A stretch of DNA of 34,665 nucleotides from Saprospiraceae bacterium (GTDB taxonomy: Bacteria > Bacteroidota > Bacteroidia > Chitinophagales > Saprospiraceae), in NCBI GenBank assembly GCA_013214355.1, contig JABSSL010000065.1, positions 1 to 34,665 on the forward strand, in the 5' to 3' direction. How positions within the stretch are numbered: position 1 is the first letter of the stretch; the number at the start of each line of letters is the position of its first letter. Below, piece after piece: positions 25,348 through 33,797 of the stretch. Position numbers and translations under genes: made by a program. Under the pieces are notes generated by a model. The model was given only the letters and a program-made list of their open reading frames with translations. It searched no databases and was not told where the DNA came from.

Positions 25348-28300
25348 ATGAAGCTGCGCTTTGCTCTATTCATGACTCTGCTCATTTCTATTGCATTGAG
25401 AGGGCAGGTTAGTGTAACGTTGACGGTTAATGATGCCATCACTAGCACCACCTGTACCGACGGATTTTTAGGGGGAGCCCCAGATATATTGTGGGCTGTG
25501 AATGTGCAAAATGAGGGTTGGCTAAATTACCCAGCACAGGGGGATTGCTTCACTGCTCTTCCCAATCTGCAATATGAACAAGCCTATGATTGTCCCAACG
25601 ACGTTCCAAATGAACTGGAGGTTTGTTTTAAGGTTTTCGAAAATGATGGACTTGTACTTCCTCCCTTGTCTTGTGAGATTACAGAAACTTGCTCGGAGAC
25701 CATCTGCCAAAATATCTTGCTACCCACCTTTGGAAATACTCGATCCGATTCCTTAGTACTTGGAGGTAACCTGGAATCGACCGGAACAATGTATTACGAT
25801 GTAAGTGTAGACGGTGTGAATAATGACCGCATTTGTAATGCTGTTTCACTAGGCACTTTGGCTGGTGTGCAGATTATTGGGGATAAGGACAATATTGGCT
25901 TCAACAATATTTGTGGTACTAACACAGGCGATCCCAATCCTGCCTTTGATGGGAGTATCAGCAATACCTTCAGTAATGATAAAGGTGTTTGGTTTACCTT
26001 CAATTCAGGAGATGATCCTAGCGGCCTGATTGCCGTGAATGCAGTTTCAGATCCCTTAAATGTGGGCGATCCGATGGTACTGCAAATCGCCATTTATTCT
26101 ACGACTAGTAATACTTGTACGGGATTTCCCCGCTTGCGATCCGTAGCAATCGAGCAAAACATGAGCGGAAGTGTTCAGACCTTATTAGAGTGTCCAGCCG
26201 CGAACACCAATTACTACATTCTAGTGGATGGAGATGCAGGTAGTACGGAGACCTTATTTGGGCATTTTGGACTAGAGGTGGAGAATGTCGATGTCAGGGA
26301 GGCAGCCAACCGAGTCTGCGATGCAGATCATTTGGGTACCATCCCCGAAGGAGGGCAATTAAGCAGTGGTACTTACTCGAATTTTTGTGCCAACCGAATT
26401 GGAGATCCCAATGTAAGTGGTTTTAGCATTGAAAGATCGGTTTGGTTCAGCTTTGTAGCGCCATCTTCAGGACATGTTACTGTTGCAGGTCTTTCAGATG
26501 ATACCTATAAAGGGCTGGATGTGCAATTAGCCCTATTCGAATCTACCGGTACCGACTGTACTGGGCCCTTGCGCGAAGTAGGTAGCCAGTATGATGATCA
26601 AGATCCCAACGAAACACTACAACTGAGCTGTCTATTCCCCGGTCAAACCTATTATTTGCTAGTGGACGGGGGCATTGACTTCGACGGTATCTTTTCCTTG
26701 AATTTGTCAGATGCTGGAGATATTACGCCAAGAACTACGATCGATACCATTCTTTGTGCGGGCGAGAGTTTGCCGGTTGGATCGAGTTTATATACGGAAA
26801 CGGGAAGCTTTATTGATACTATTCAGCTGGAAGGATCCTGTGATAGTATCGTGTTTTCTGAAATTACGGTGTTACCTCCTTTGGAGGTTGAGGTAGAGCA
26901 AACCAAGATTGCCTTTGGGGAAGGTGAAGCCAATGCGATGGCGGAATTGACCATTACCGGGGGTACAGGTAACTATACCATAGCCTGGTGCAATGGCGAG
27001 TCAACACCGATTGCTTCGGCCTTGATTGGAGGGGACAATTGTTGTGTCACGGTCAATGATGACAATGGTTGTACTGTCGAGGTTTGTTTAGACGTGGAAT
27101 TTACAGATGAAATTATTCCTACCGTGGAATCAGATACCTTGGCCTGTTTTGGTGATGAAAATGGGGAAATCCGCTTTTCTGCTATGAATGGTACCGTTCC
27201 TTATTCCTACACTTGGCAGAAGACTGATAATAGTCTGAATGGAGAGGGTGACTTGAGTGCGGATGGAGAGCAAGTGACTTTGGCTGGCTTGACCGCTGGG
27301 GATTATACCATAAATATCAGCGACGATTTTGATGATACTACCTTTACCGTAACCGTACTGCAACCTGATCTGGTAGTTGTTAATCTATTAGAACAACAAA
27401 ATGCTTCCTGTTTTGGTATTTGTGATGGAGTTTTAGAGGTTGAGGTGATAGGAGGAGTTCCGCCCTACCAACTGCAATGGAATACGGGAGCTACAACTTC
27501 TCGAATAGAAGCCCTTTGTGCCAACCTTGGAGATAGTTACTTCTTAACGGTAACGGATGCTAATGGCTGTGGTGGGATCTTCAGTACGGTCATCACGGAA
27601 CCCTTGGAGTTTATTGTGACCGCTCAGGAGCAAAAGGCAGTTTCTTGTTTTGGAGGCTTAGACGGAGAAGCTAGCCTGTCCCTGACAAATGGTACAGCTG
27701 CTTCGATCCTGTGGAGTACCGGACAAGGGGGAGAGTTAGCAGGCGGCCTGCCAGCTGGAACCTATACCGTAACGGTTACTAATACCGATGGTTGCGAGGC
27801 AGAAGGGACAGCCCAGGTTTCCCAGCCGAATGCCCCTGTGGGTGTGCGGATTGAGAATTTGAACCCGATTAGTTGCTCTGGAGATCAAGATGGGATTTTA
27901 AAGGCCGTGGTTTCTGGGCCCGGTGAGCGCTTTACCTATACTTGGAGTACGGGAGCCAACGGCGATATTTCTGCTGATTTGGGTACAGGAGATTATCAAG
28001 TTAGTGTGCGGAATGAAAAGGGGTGTGAAGCGGATGCGGAATTTTTTCTTTCAGAGCCTACGCCGCTGAGTGCAACTTTAGGGAAGAAAGACTTGACATG
28101 TCTCGATCCGCCTAATGGTGGGGAAATCTATGTTGAACAAGTGAGTGGCGGAACCCCGGACTATGTTTTTGCGGTAGATGATGGCCTATTTCAAAGTCCT
28201 ACTATATTCCAGCAGTTGGAGGAAGGAGCGTACACCGTGACGATTCAAGACTTGGCGGGTTGTGAATTGCAGCTTCCCGTAGAAGTGCTTGGCCCTCCGG

Positions 28301-28833
28301 TGCTTACCGTTGACCTTGGCGAGGATCAGACCATATCGCTTGGTGATTCCATCTTACTCAGTCCCGTAGCAAATAGTCAGACAGTGTTGTATTCCTGGAA
28401 GGATCTGGATGGTATCTTCGCCGAAGGTGATAACATATGGCTCAAACCAACATTTACCCGACAGTTTACTATTGATGCTTTTGATACGGAAACTTCCTGT
28501 ACGGCTAGTGATCAAATCATCATACAAGTAGACAAAAGTCGGAAAGTATTTATCCCAAATGTATTTGATCCTGGATCGATCCAGGGTAATGAACGACTGC
28601 AAATCTATGCTGGGGTAGGGGTAGTGGCTATTAAGAGCTTTCGGGTATTCACCCGGGCTGGAGATCAAGTCTTTGAAAGATTGAACTTCCCACCCAATGC
28701 CATTGATGCGGGATGGGATGGCACTTTCCGAAATCAACCGCTCAATACCGGGGTGTATGTCTACTTTGCAGAGATCGAATTTGTAGATGGCCTGACAGAA
28801 GTCTTTTCCGGAGATGTATTGCTTCGACGATGA
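25348..28833 (+). CDS. Large T9SS type B surface protein with PPC-like domains and SprB repeats
   Basis: A 1161-aa exported protein. The ATG at 25348 gives signal peptide MKLRFALFMTLLISIALRG; TTG 25339 is less likely. A Cys-rich N-terminal part (about 20-150) is followed by two PPC-like beta domains (about 159-315 and 316-457; both have the pattern (N/D)RxCxA..LGT ... VWF.F). A short link (454-510) follows, then SprB-type repeats of 75-90 aa starting near 593, 682, 762, 837 and 912 (each with an x(S/T/A)CFG.xDG-like motif and a later NG or STG). The C-terminal ~98 residues are a type B sorting domain (KVFIPNVFDP, FRVFTRAGDQVFER, GWDGTFRNQPLNTGVY). It should be exported by the type IX system. 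Unlike the first cargo, no PorP/SprF gene lies beside it. Likely a surface adhesin or filament; ligand unknown. Confidence 0.9.
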   Translation: MKLRFALFMTLLISIALRGQVSVTLTVNDAITSTTCTDGFLGGAPDILWAVNVQNEGWLNYPAQGDCFTALPNLQYEQAYDCPNDVPNELEVCFKVFENDGLVLPPLSCEITETCSETICQNILLPTFGNTRSDSLVLGGNLESTGTMYYDVSVDGVNNDRICNAVSLGTLAGVQIIGDKDNIGFNNICGTNTGDPNPAFDGSISNTFSNDKGVWFTFNSGDDPSGLIAVNAVSDPLNVGDPMVLQIAIYSTTSNTCTGFPRLRSVAIEQNMSGSVQTLLECPAANTNYYILVDGDAGSTETLFGHFGLEVENVDVREAANRVCDADHLGTIPEGGQLSSGTYSNFCANRIGDPNVSGFSIERSVWFSFVAPSSGHVTVAGLSDDTYKGLDVQLALFESTGTDCTGPLREVGSQYDDQDPNETLQLSCLFPGQTYYLLVDGGIDFDGIFSLNLSDAGDITPRTTIDTILCAGESLPVGSSLYTETGSFIDTIQLEGSCDSIVFSEITVLPPLEVEVEQTKIAFGEGEANAMAELTITGGTGNYTIAWCNGESTPIASALIGGDNCCVTVNDDNGCTVEVCLDVEFTDEIIPTVESDTLACFGDENGEIRFSAMNGTVPYSYTWQKTDNSLNGEGDLSADGEQVTLAGLTAGDYTINISDDFDDTTFTVTVLQPDLVVVNLLEQQNASCFGICDGVLEVEVIGGVPPYQLQWNTGATTSRIEALCANLGDSYFLTVTDANGCGGIFSTVITEPLEFIVTAQEQKAVSCFGGLDGEASLSLTNGTAASILWSTGQGGELAGGLPAGTYTVTVTNTDGCEAEGTAQVSQPNAPVGVRIENLNPISCSGDQDGILKAVVSGPGERFTYTWSTGANGDISADLGTGDYQVSVRNEKGCEADAEFFLSEPTPLSATLGKKDLTCLDPPNGGEIYVEQVSGGTPDYVFAVDDGLFQSPTIFQQLEEGAYTVTIQDLAGCELQLPVEVLGPPVLTVDLGEDQTISLGDSILLSPVANSQTVLYSWKDLDGIFAEGDNIWLKPTFTRQFTIDAFDTETSCTASDQIIIQVDKSRKVFIPNVFDPGSIQGNERLQIYAGVGVVAIKSFRVFTRAGDQVFERLNFPPNAIDAGWDGTFRNQPLNTGVYVYFAEIEFVDGLTEVFSGDVLLRR

Positions 28834-28844
28834 TAGCAGCGGCA

Positions 28845-29693
28845 TTAAGAAGGTTTGTAAGTAGCATAAAAGGTAGCCCCTAGAATAATGACTCCTCCAA
28901 GAATCTCCTGCATGGTAGGAGATTCATTGAGTAGTAATACAGCTCCCAAAATACCATAAACAGGTTCTAGACTGGCGATTATGCTGGCCGTTTTAGCTTT
29001 GACGGTCTGTAGGCCATTGATGAAGATGGTGTGAGAAAAAGCAGTGAACAAAAAACCCAGCAAGACCAACAGGCCTAGGTCAGAAGAGCTGAGAACGGGC
29101 TTTAACACAAAAAAGAAAGGCAATAGGAGTAAACTCGCTCCGGTATCTTGGTAAAGAGCAATTAAACTCCCCTGATAGTCTGCCACGTATTTCCGATTCA
29201 AGATCGAAAGAATGGCAAAGGTAGCTCCCGACACGATCCCCCAAAGCGCTCCTTGGGTCATCTGATTCCCCAGCTCAAAACTAGGAATCACCAGTACAAC
29301 TCCTCCAAAGGTAATGATGGCTAAAATAAAGTCTCGAAGCAGTAGCTTTTCTTTAAAGAAATAGGGCTCAAGAAAAGCGGTGAAGATTGGAAAAGTAGAG
29401 TAGGTCAATAAGCCAATTGCGACACTAGATATCTTGATGGAGTGGAAAAAAGTGAGCCAGTGAACGGCTAGAATTAAACCGAAGAGGCCAAACCAAAGAT
29501 AGTCTTTCTTACGCTTCAACCGAATGGATTGCCGTCGATAGCCATACAGCATAAATAGCGCAATGGCGCCAAAAAATACGCGTCCCAATACAATGATCAA
29601 GGCAGGCTGATCTACTAACTTTCCGAATAAGCCCGCCAAACCAAAAAGGAATACGGCAATGTGAATCTGTATGAGGTCCTTACGTTTAGCCAA
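28845..29693 (-). CDS. EamA/DMT-family inner-membrane transporter
   Basis: A 282-aa protein with ten predicted membrane helices arranged as two EamA halves (about 1-135 and 145-282). Typical features are the N-terminal helix with FLFGLAGLFGKLV, the end of the first half (LRDFILAIITFGGVVLVIP), and the late motif SIIASLEPVYGILGAVLLLNE, the classical drug/metabolite-transporter signature SxLEPVxA. Members export amino acids, nucleotides or other small metabolites; the substrate is not predictable here. The only usable start near the N-terminus is a TTG at 29693. The gene lies 41 bp after the esterase-like gene on the same strand and converges with the large cargo gene, only 11 bp separating the two stops. 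Confidence 0.92.
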   Translation of the reverse strand: MAKRKDLIQIHIAVFLFGLAGLFGKLVDQPALIIVLGRVFFGAIALFMLYGYRRQSIRLKRKKDYLWFGLFGLILAVHWLTFFHSIKISSVAIGLLTYSTFPIFTAFLEPYFFKEKLLLRDFILAIITFGGVVLVIPSFELGNQMTQGALWGIVSGATFAILSILNRKYVADYQGSLIALYQDTGASLLLLPFFFVLKPVLSSSDLGLLVLLGFLFTAFSHTIFINGLQTVKAKTASIIASLEPVYGILGAVLLLNESPTMQEILGGVIILGATFYATYKPS

Positions 29694-29734
29694 ATGTATT
29701 GGGTTTAGTGCATGTTTGGCAAAACCTAAAGGTA

Positions 29735-30700
29735 CTATTTCAAATAGGATTCAAAAAAGGCATCCATGTGATGCTGGCAGAATCGGTTCATCTTTAAACC
29801 TAAGTCTAAGGTATGAGGCCATCCCTTCAATCTATGATAATAGGAGGCAACACCAACCGCCTTCAGTTGCTGATCTAGTGTATCAGCTTGCCCAATGGGG
29901 ACAAGATCGTCCAAGGTGCCATGGAAAGTGAGTGTGGGAGGATCATCCGCACTAATGAAGTTCAAAGGAGAAGCCTCTTGATATTTGCGATGCGTCTCGT
30001 TATCATAGGGCACGCCCATAAAATCCGAAACGCTAGGATGCTGTCGAGCGTAGGCTGTGGTCAGATCGACTGGACCGTAGAAGTTGACCAGGGCCTGGAT
30101 ATCAGTACTGGCTTTGCTTCCACAGGGAGAGGAAGAGACAAAGGTACTATCGCGAGTATGATAGGCTAAGAGCATTCCCAAATGTCCTCCGGCCGATCCT
30201 CCAATGACAGCTATCCGATTGGTATCTATCTGATAATCTGCTGCGTGATCCTTCAGCCACTGCAGGCCGCAGACGACATCCTCCAAGGCTGCAGGGTAGG
30301 GGGCCTCTTGAGAAAATCGGTAGGAAACGGAAGCGGTTACGTATCCTTTTTCGGCAAAGTCTACGAGATACCTACGGTAGTCATCCTTGTTTCCTTTCTT
30401 CCAGGATCCGCCGTGTATAAAGAGCAAAAGGGGAGTAGCAGCATCTAGGTCTTTTGGATGATATAGGTCTAGTGTAAGCTCTTTTTCTGGTGTTGTTTTG
30501 AAGGAGAGATCCAGGTGAGATTGTAGGCTGGCAGGTATCTCTGGTTCCGTTTCGATGAGTTTGAGCATTCCCGTTGCATAGGCTATTTTCATAGTACCTT
30601 GACTGCTATATCCTTTCGGAGCCTTAGATACGTCATCGCCGGAACAGGCTGCCAGCAGTAATAGGATGCAGAAAGTAGTAGGAATAAGCGTGCGATTCAT
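29735..30700 (-). CDS. Alpha/beta-hydrolase lipoprotein, esterase/lipase-like
   Basis: A 321-aa predicted lipoprotein. Signal peptide MNRTLIPTTFCILLLLAACS carries a lipobox (LLAAC). The hydrolase domain shows the oxyanion-hole motif HGGSW (96-100), the nucleophile elbow GGSAGGH with Ser169, Asp264 in HGTLDDLVP and His296 in GWPHTLDL, a complete catalytic triad. The pattern fits the BD-FAE / hormone-sensitive-lipase-like group of carboxylesterases (COG0657 type), many of which remove acetyl or feruloyl groups from plant or algal polysaccharides. It lies 18 bp after the upstream 744-aa lipoprotein and 41 bp before the transporter, so the three are probably cotranscribed. Envelope location is predicted; substrate not known. 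Confidence 0.92.
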   Translation of the reverse strand: MNRTLIPTTFCILLLLAACSGDDVSKAPKGYSSQGTMKIAYATGMLKLIETEPEIPASLQSHLDLSFKTTPEKELTLDLYHPKDLDAATPLLLFIHGGSWKKGNKDDYRRYLVDFAEKGYVTASVSYRFSQEAPYPAALEDVVCGLQWLKDHAADYQIDTNRIAVIGGSAGGHLGMLLAYHTRDSTFVSSSPCGSKASTDIQALVNFYGPVDLTTAYARQHPSVSDFMGVPYDNETHRKYQEASPLNFISADDPPTLTFHGTLDDLVPIGQADTLDQQLKAVGVASYYHRLKGWPHTLDLGLKMNRFCQHHMDAFFESYLK

Positions 30701-30718
30701 AGAAGTGGGCTTAAGGTA

Positions 30719-32953
30719 TTAGGGAATAACGGGAGGACTTATAACATCCAAGTAGCGTCCCATCCAATACGGAAGTAACCATATATCACCAGCACTGTAC
30801 TCCGAACGGCCTCCGCCTTGACTGTCGAGGCGAAAGCGATTGGCATTGTGTCGCGAAATCTTTGTTTCACCTGGCGGCAATACATCTTCTGTGGTTTGGT
30901 TCCTAAAGTTTGGACCGATCTTCACTATATCCTGACGGTGACTATTTTCAGTACTCCAATCGATAAGATCTAGGGGGTATTCTTGAAGATACCAAATGGC
31001 ATTTGAAAGGTCAAATGAATCTGGCTCAACCAGGGCTGTAAATATATTCCACAAGCCCTCTTTCTCTGGGCGTTCCAACTCCCAGTGCTCAATAATAGCT
31101 TCTCGATACAAGCTACGAAGGCTGTCTGTGAAGGCGTAACGATACAATCCCCAATAACCCAAAAAGTACATTTCATCATCTGAGTGGTTCCATTCTTCCG
31201 ACAACATCTTGCTCCAATCATCTGCCTCTTCTGGTGCCATTCCGACCTCGGTCATGGGAAAGAGCAAATTGTCTAGATAGCCATGCTCTTCCATGAGTTC
31301 ATAGGCCTTCTCTTTGTATTTCTCCTTTTGGGTGAAGTGATAGGCGGTTTGCAACATCCCAATAATATTAGAGGAATTCAGCTTTCGATCACCCACCATT
31401 TTGGGTCTGGCGTTAACGTATTTTGGATTCCAGCGGCCCCAGGTCGTTGGCTTGCCATCATAATCCACTAGATAGAGGTCATGGCGTAGGACATGAGACA
31501 TCAATGTGTCCATAAGTTCAATGGATTTGTCTTTGAGGGCAGGACTAGGAGCCAGATCTGCCAAGACCCCAAAGACAAACATGTGGCCAATCGCTTCATC
31601 ACTACTGGTCGTTCCTTTCCAGTCCCAACGTGGATCAGGAGCAGTATGCCAGCGATGTGGGTCGGCCAATTGCTCGAGGTAACCATGTCTTTCAAAGGAG
31701 CGAGATTGGAAGCCAGAGACAGGATTAATATCATACAAGTGCTCCATGGCGGCTAAGGATTCTTCACAGTTGGCCAAGGCTTCGGGATCCTTGGTCACGG
31801 CATAGCGGAAAGCCTCTCCTCCGAGATACATGGAAGTCCAAAGCCCATCATTATCTGAATCCACTAAATAGCCTGTCGAAGGATTACCTTCCTCAAGCCT
31901 GGCTAATGAAGCATTGAATCCATAGCGAATATGGCGATCTCGAACCTGCTGGTCATAAAAGGCTGCCTTTTCCGCTAAGGTCCATGCTTGCTGGTGGATT
32001 TGACTGAGTCCAGTTTTGGTGAGAATGATAACGAGGCCCTTTTTACCAGCACGGATGGATACCACTTCGTTGTCGACCAACCATCTTTGACCATGATAGT
32101 AGCGAACCTGGCCCTTTTCAGCTACACTAAAAGCTCCTTTGCGGCTTCCGAACCAATAGGTGTTTTCAACTACTGTCACGGCAGTAAGGTCGAGATGAGG
32201 AAGGGCCTTGTACCAAACCGCCTCCTTGTCTGTGGTATTTAATTCAATCGTGAAATACCCTTCCTTCGAAGTGACGACCAGACGATCCTTGCTCATATCT
32301 AGATCAAAGGCTGTAAGCTTATCGCCTTGGTAGAGCACGCGTAACTGCTTGGTTTGAGGAGAAAACTCTAGAACCTGTTGTTGAGTAAGTACAAAGAATT
32401 GCCCTTTTTCGGTCGATTCTAAGCCTAATATATTTTGGCCATCCACCTTTCCTTTCCAAGTAGATGCATCGTTTTTTAACCAGACCAGCTCATTGCCTTG
32501 GGCCAATAGATAAGAGCCATCCGAGCTTGGGCAGAGGTGACTAGGAGCATCCAACTCATGTAAGATATAAGTCCTAGCAGCATGTGCATTGCTGAATACA
32601 GCCTCCTGGTTGGCATAGACGAATTGTCCGGAATGCAGGCCTATGGCATTGATCTGCATATCCGTCATTGGGCGGTGGCGGTGGTAGGGGACCAATGCTC
32701 CTGGATACAAATGCTTACCATCTTGACAATGATAAAGTCCGGTAGGGGTCAAAACCTGAATGTCTCCATTGCGATCAGTTTCCATAGCCCTTAATTCCAG
32801 TTCTGGAGAGGGGGATTGAAATTTGACGGCAAAGACTTGCGTGAAAGCTTCATCCACATGTCTTGAGCGAGTGGGAATGGAGGTAATCTCCTCCTCACAG
32901 CTGTAGAATAAGCTCAGGCCTAACACTATAAATAGAAGAAGTAATCGGTGCAT
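30719..32953 (-). CDS. Lipoprotein with propeller-like N-terminus and helical-barrel C-terminus
   Basis: A 744-aa predicted lipoprotein: MHRLLLLFIVLGLSLFYSCE with lipobox FYSC. Residues ~40-330 show repeated short beta blades (for example DRNGDIQVLTPTGLYHC, LESTEKGQFFVLTQQ, SKDRLVVTSKEGYFTI) consistent with a beta-propeller like those of two-component-type sensor propellers. Residues ~360-744 are helix-rich and Trp-rich (DSDNDGLWTSMYLGGEAFRY, HTAPDPRWDWKGTTSSDEA, EEWNHSDDEMYFLGYWGLYR) and resemble six-hairpin (alpha/alpha barrel) glycoside hydrolases or lyases. No family assignment is certain, and the catalytic residues cannot be named from sequence alone. It is the first gene of a three-gene operon with the esterase lipoprotein and the transporter. 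Confidence 0.85.
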   Translation of the reverse strand: MHRLLLLFIVLGLSLFYSCEEEITSIPTRSRHVDEAFTQVFAVKFQSPSPELELRAMETDRNGDIQVLTPTGLYHCQDGKHLYPGALVPYHRHRPMTDMQINAIGLHSGQFVYANQEAVFSNAHAARTYILHELDAPSHLCPSSDGSYLLAQGNELVWLKNDASTWKGKVDGQNILGLESTEKGQFFVLTQQQVLEFSPQTKQLRVLYQGDKLTAFDLDMSKDRLVVTSKEGYFTIELNTTDKEAVWYKALPHLDLTAVTVVENTYWFGSRKGAFSVAEKGQVRYYHGQRWLVDNEVVSIRAGKKGLVIILTKTGLSQIHQQAWTLAEKAAFYDQQVRDRHIRYGFNASLARLEEGNPSTGYLVDSDNDGLWTSMYLGGEAFRYAVTKDPEALANCEESLAAMEHLYDINPVSGFQSRSFERHGYLEQLADPHRWHTAPDPRWDWKGTTSSDEAIGHMFVFGVLADLAPSPALKDKSIELMDTLMSHVLRHDLYLVDYDGKPTTWGRWNPKYVNARPKMVGDRKLNSSNIIGMLQTAYHFTQKEKYKEKAYELMEEHGYLDNLLFPMTEVGMAPEEADDWSKMLSEEWNHSDDEMYFLGYWGLYRYAFTDSLRSLYREAIIEHWELERPEKEGLWNIFTALVEPDSFDLSNAIWYLQEYPLDLIDWSTENSHRQDIVKIGPNFRNQTTEDVLPPGETKISRHNANRFRLDSQGGGRSEYSAGDIWLLPYWMGRYLDVISPPVIP

Positions 32954-32990
32954 ATAGATAGGATTTCCAAGGGATGACTAGGAGCCTTAT

Positions 32991-32998
32991 CAAAAATA
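32991..32998 (-). promoter_or_regulatory. Candidate -7 box for the 744-aa lipoprotein gene
   Basis: The minus strand reads TATTTTTG, a match to TAnnTTTG, 37 bp upstream of the ATG. No TTTG is present about 19 bp further upstream; that position is occupied by the start of a perfect palindrome instead. Confidence 0.45.
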
Positions 32999-33017
32999 TC
33001 TCTTTGGAACTTGCCGG

Positions 33018-33029
33018 GCTGGCGCCAGC
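33018..33029. promoter_or_regulatory. Perfect 12-bp palindrome, possible operator
   Basis: GCTGGCGCCAGC reads the same on both strands. It begins 19 bp upstream of the -7-like box at 32991-32998, that is, where a -33 element would be. A dimeric regulator could bind here in place of, or in competition with, a normal -33 contact. The stretch GCTGGCGC also occurs in the hairpin upstream of cmk (1744-1751). Confidence 0.4.
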
Positions 33030-33299
33030 GTTCAGACCCAAATGATGTTTTCGAGGTAGCTTCTTCACGCTTTATGGAGCTGACTTTGGACAGAAAAAGA
33101 AGTTGGTTTCCCCAAAGGTGACAGTCCGTTCATTGGTCTAAATTAGTAAATGTGTACAAGCTCTCCCCAATGATATTTTACGATAATGCTATAATTTTTT
33201 AACCTGGGATTGATCTATGTTTAGTTACTTGCTGTCGCTTTAATTTAGGTGTTTAGTTAAAGCTGTTACGGTGCAAACTCAGGACTAATTTCATAAAAC

Positions 33300-33321
33300 A
33301 GTCCAGAAATAGTCCAGAAAT
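33300..33321. repeat. Two exact 11-bp tandem direct repeats
   Basis: AGTCCAGAAAT occurs twice in a row (33300-33310 and 33311-33321), followed by a partial third copy (AGTCTGTGAAG). The 11-bp period is close to one helical turn, so bound proteins would sit on one face of the DNA. Confidence 0.6.
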
Positions 33322-33797
33322 AGTCTGTGAAGGTCTAAAAATACCTATATTAGGACAAGTAGTTGTATGAGCATATTTATAGGGCTAGAATTACTTTTTC
33401 ATAAAATCTCATTTGGTTTATGGTGAATATCGGCCATTGAAAGGGATGCCGGTGGCGGATTGCTGTCCACATATTCCTGTTGAGAATTGCTCTTGCAACA
33501 ACGATATAATAGGGAGATAATTATCCTAGTACATTATTACACTTCTTCATCTTCGCCGGGTTAAAAAATTACTGCTTTTAAGTAAAAAAGTATAAGCACA
33601 AGACTACTAAAGCATTGTAAATTAGTAATTCATCAAACGAAGTTATCCCAACATATTTCTTCTGGGATCATAACCCTTGTAGATCAATAAGGCGGCAGTA
33701 TAGTATGGAGCAGACAGGCTTTGGTCTACTCACTATCCCAAACTCATTCTTGACTTTCTTGGTAAGCACTTAACTATCATAAATATCAACCTAGTTT

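Larger units (their letters stand above)
32954..33797. promoter_or_regulatory. 844-bp non-coding region between divergent lipoprotein genes
   Basis: No open frame longer than about 60 codons is credible here. It contains a -7-like box and a 12-bp palindrome near the left gene (listed separately), two 11-bp direct repeats at 33300-33321, and a hairpin ATCCCA (33645-33650) / TGGGAT (33663-33668) about 130 bp before the right gene. Most of it is AT-rich. The length and divergent arrangement suggest a large regulatory region or a decayed gene. Confidence 0.5.

Noticed and set aside
28354-28845. Minus-strand frame of 163 codons at the end of the second cargo gene
   Set aside because: Antisense to the type B sorting domain, with no signal or family motif.
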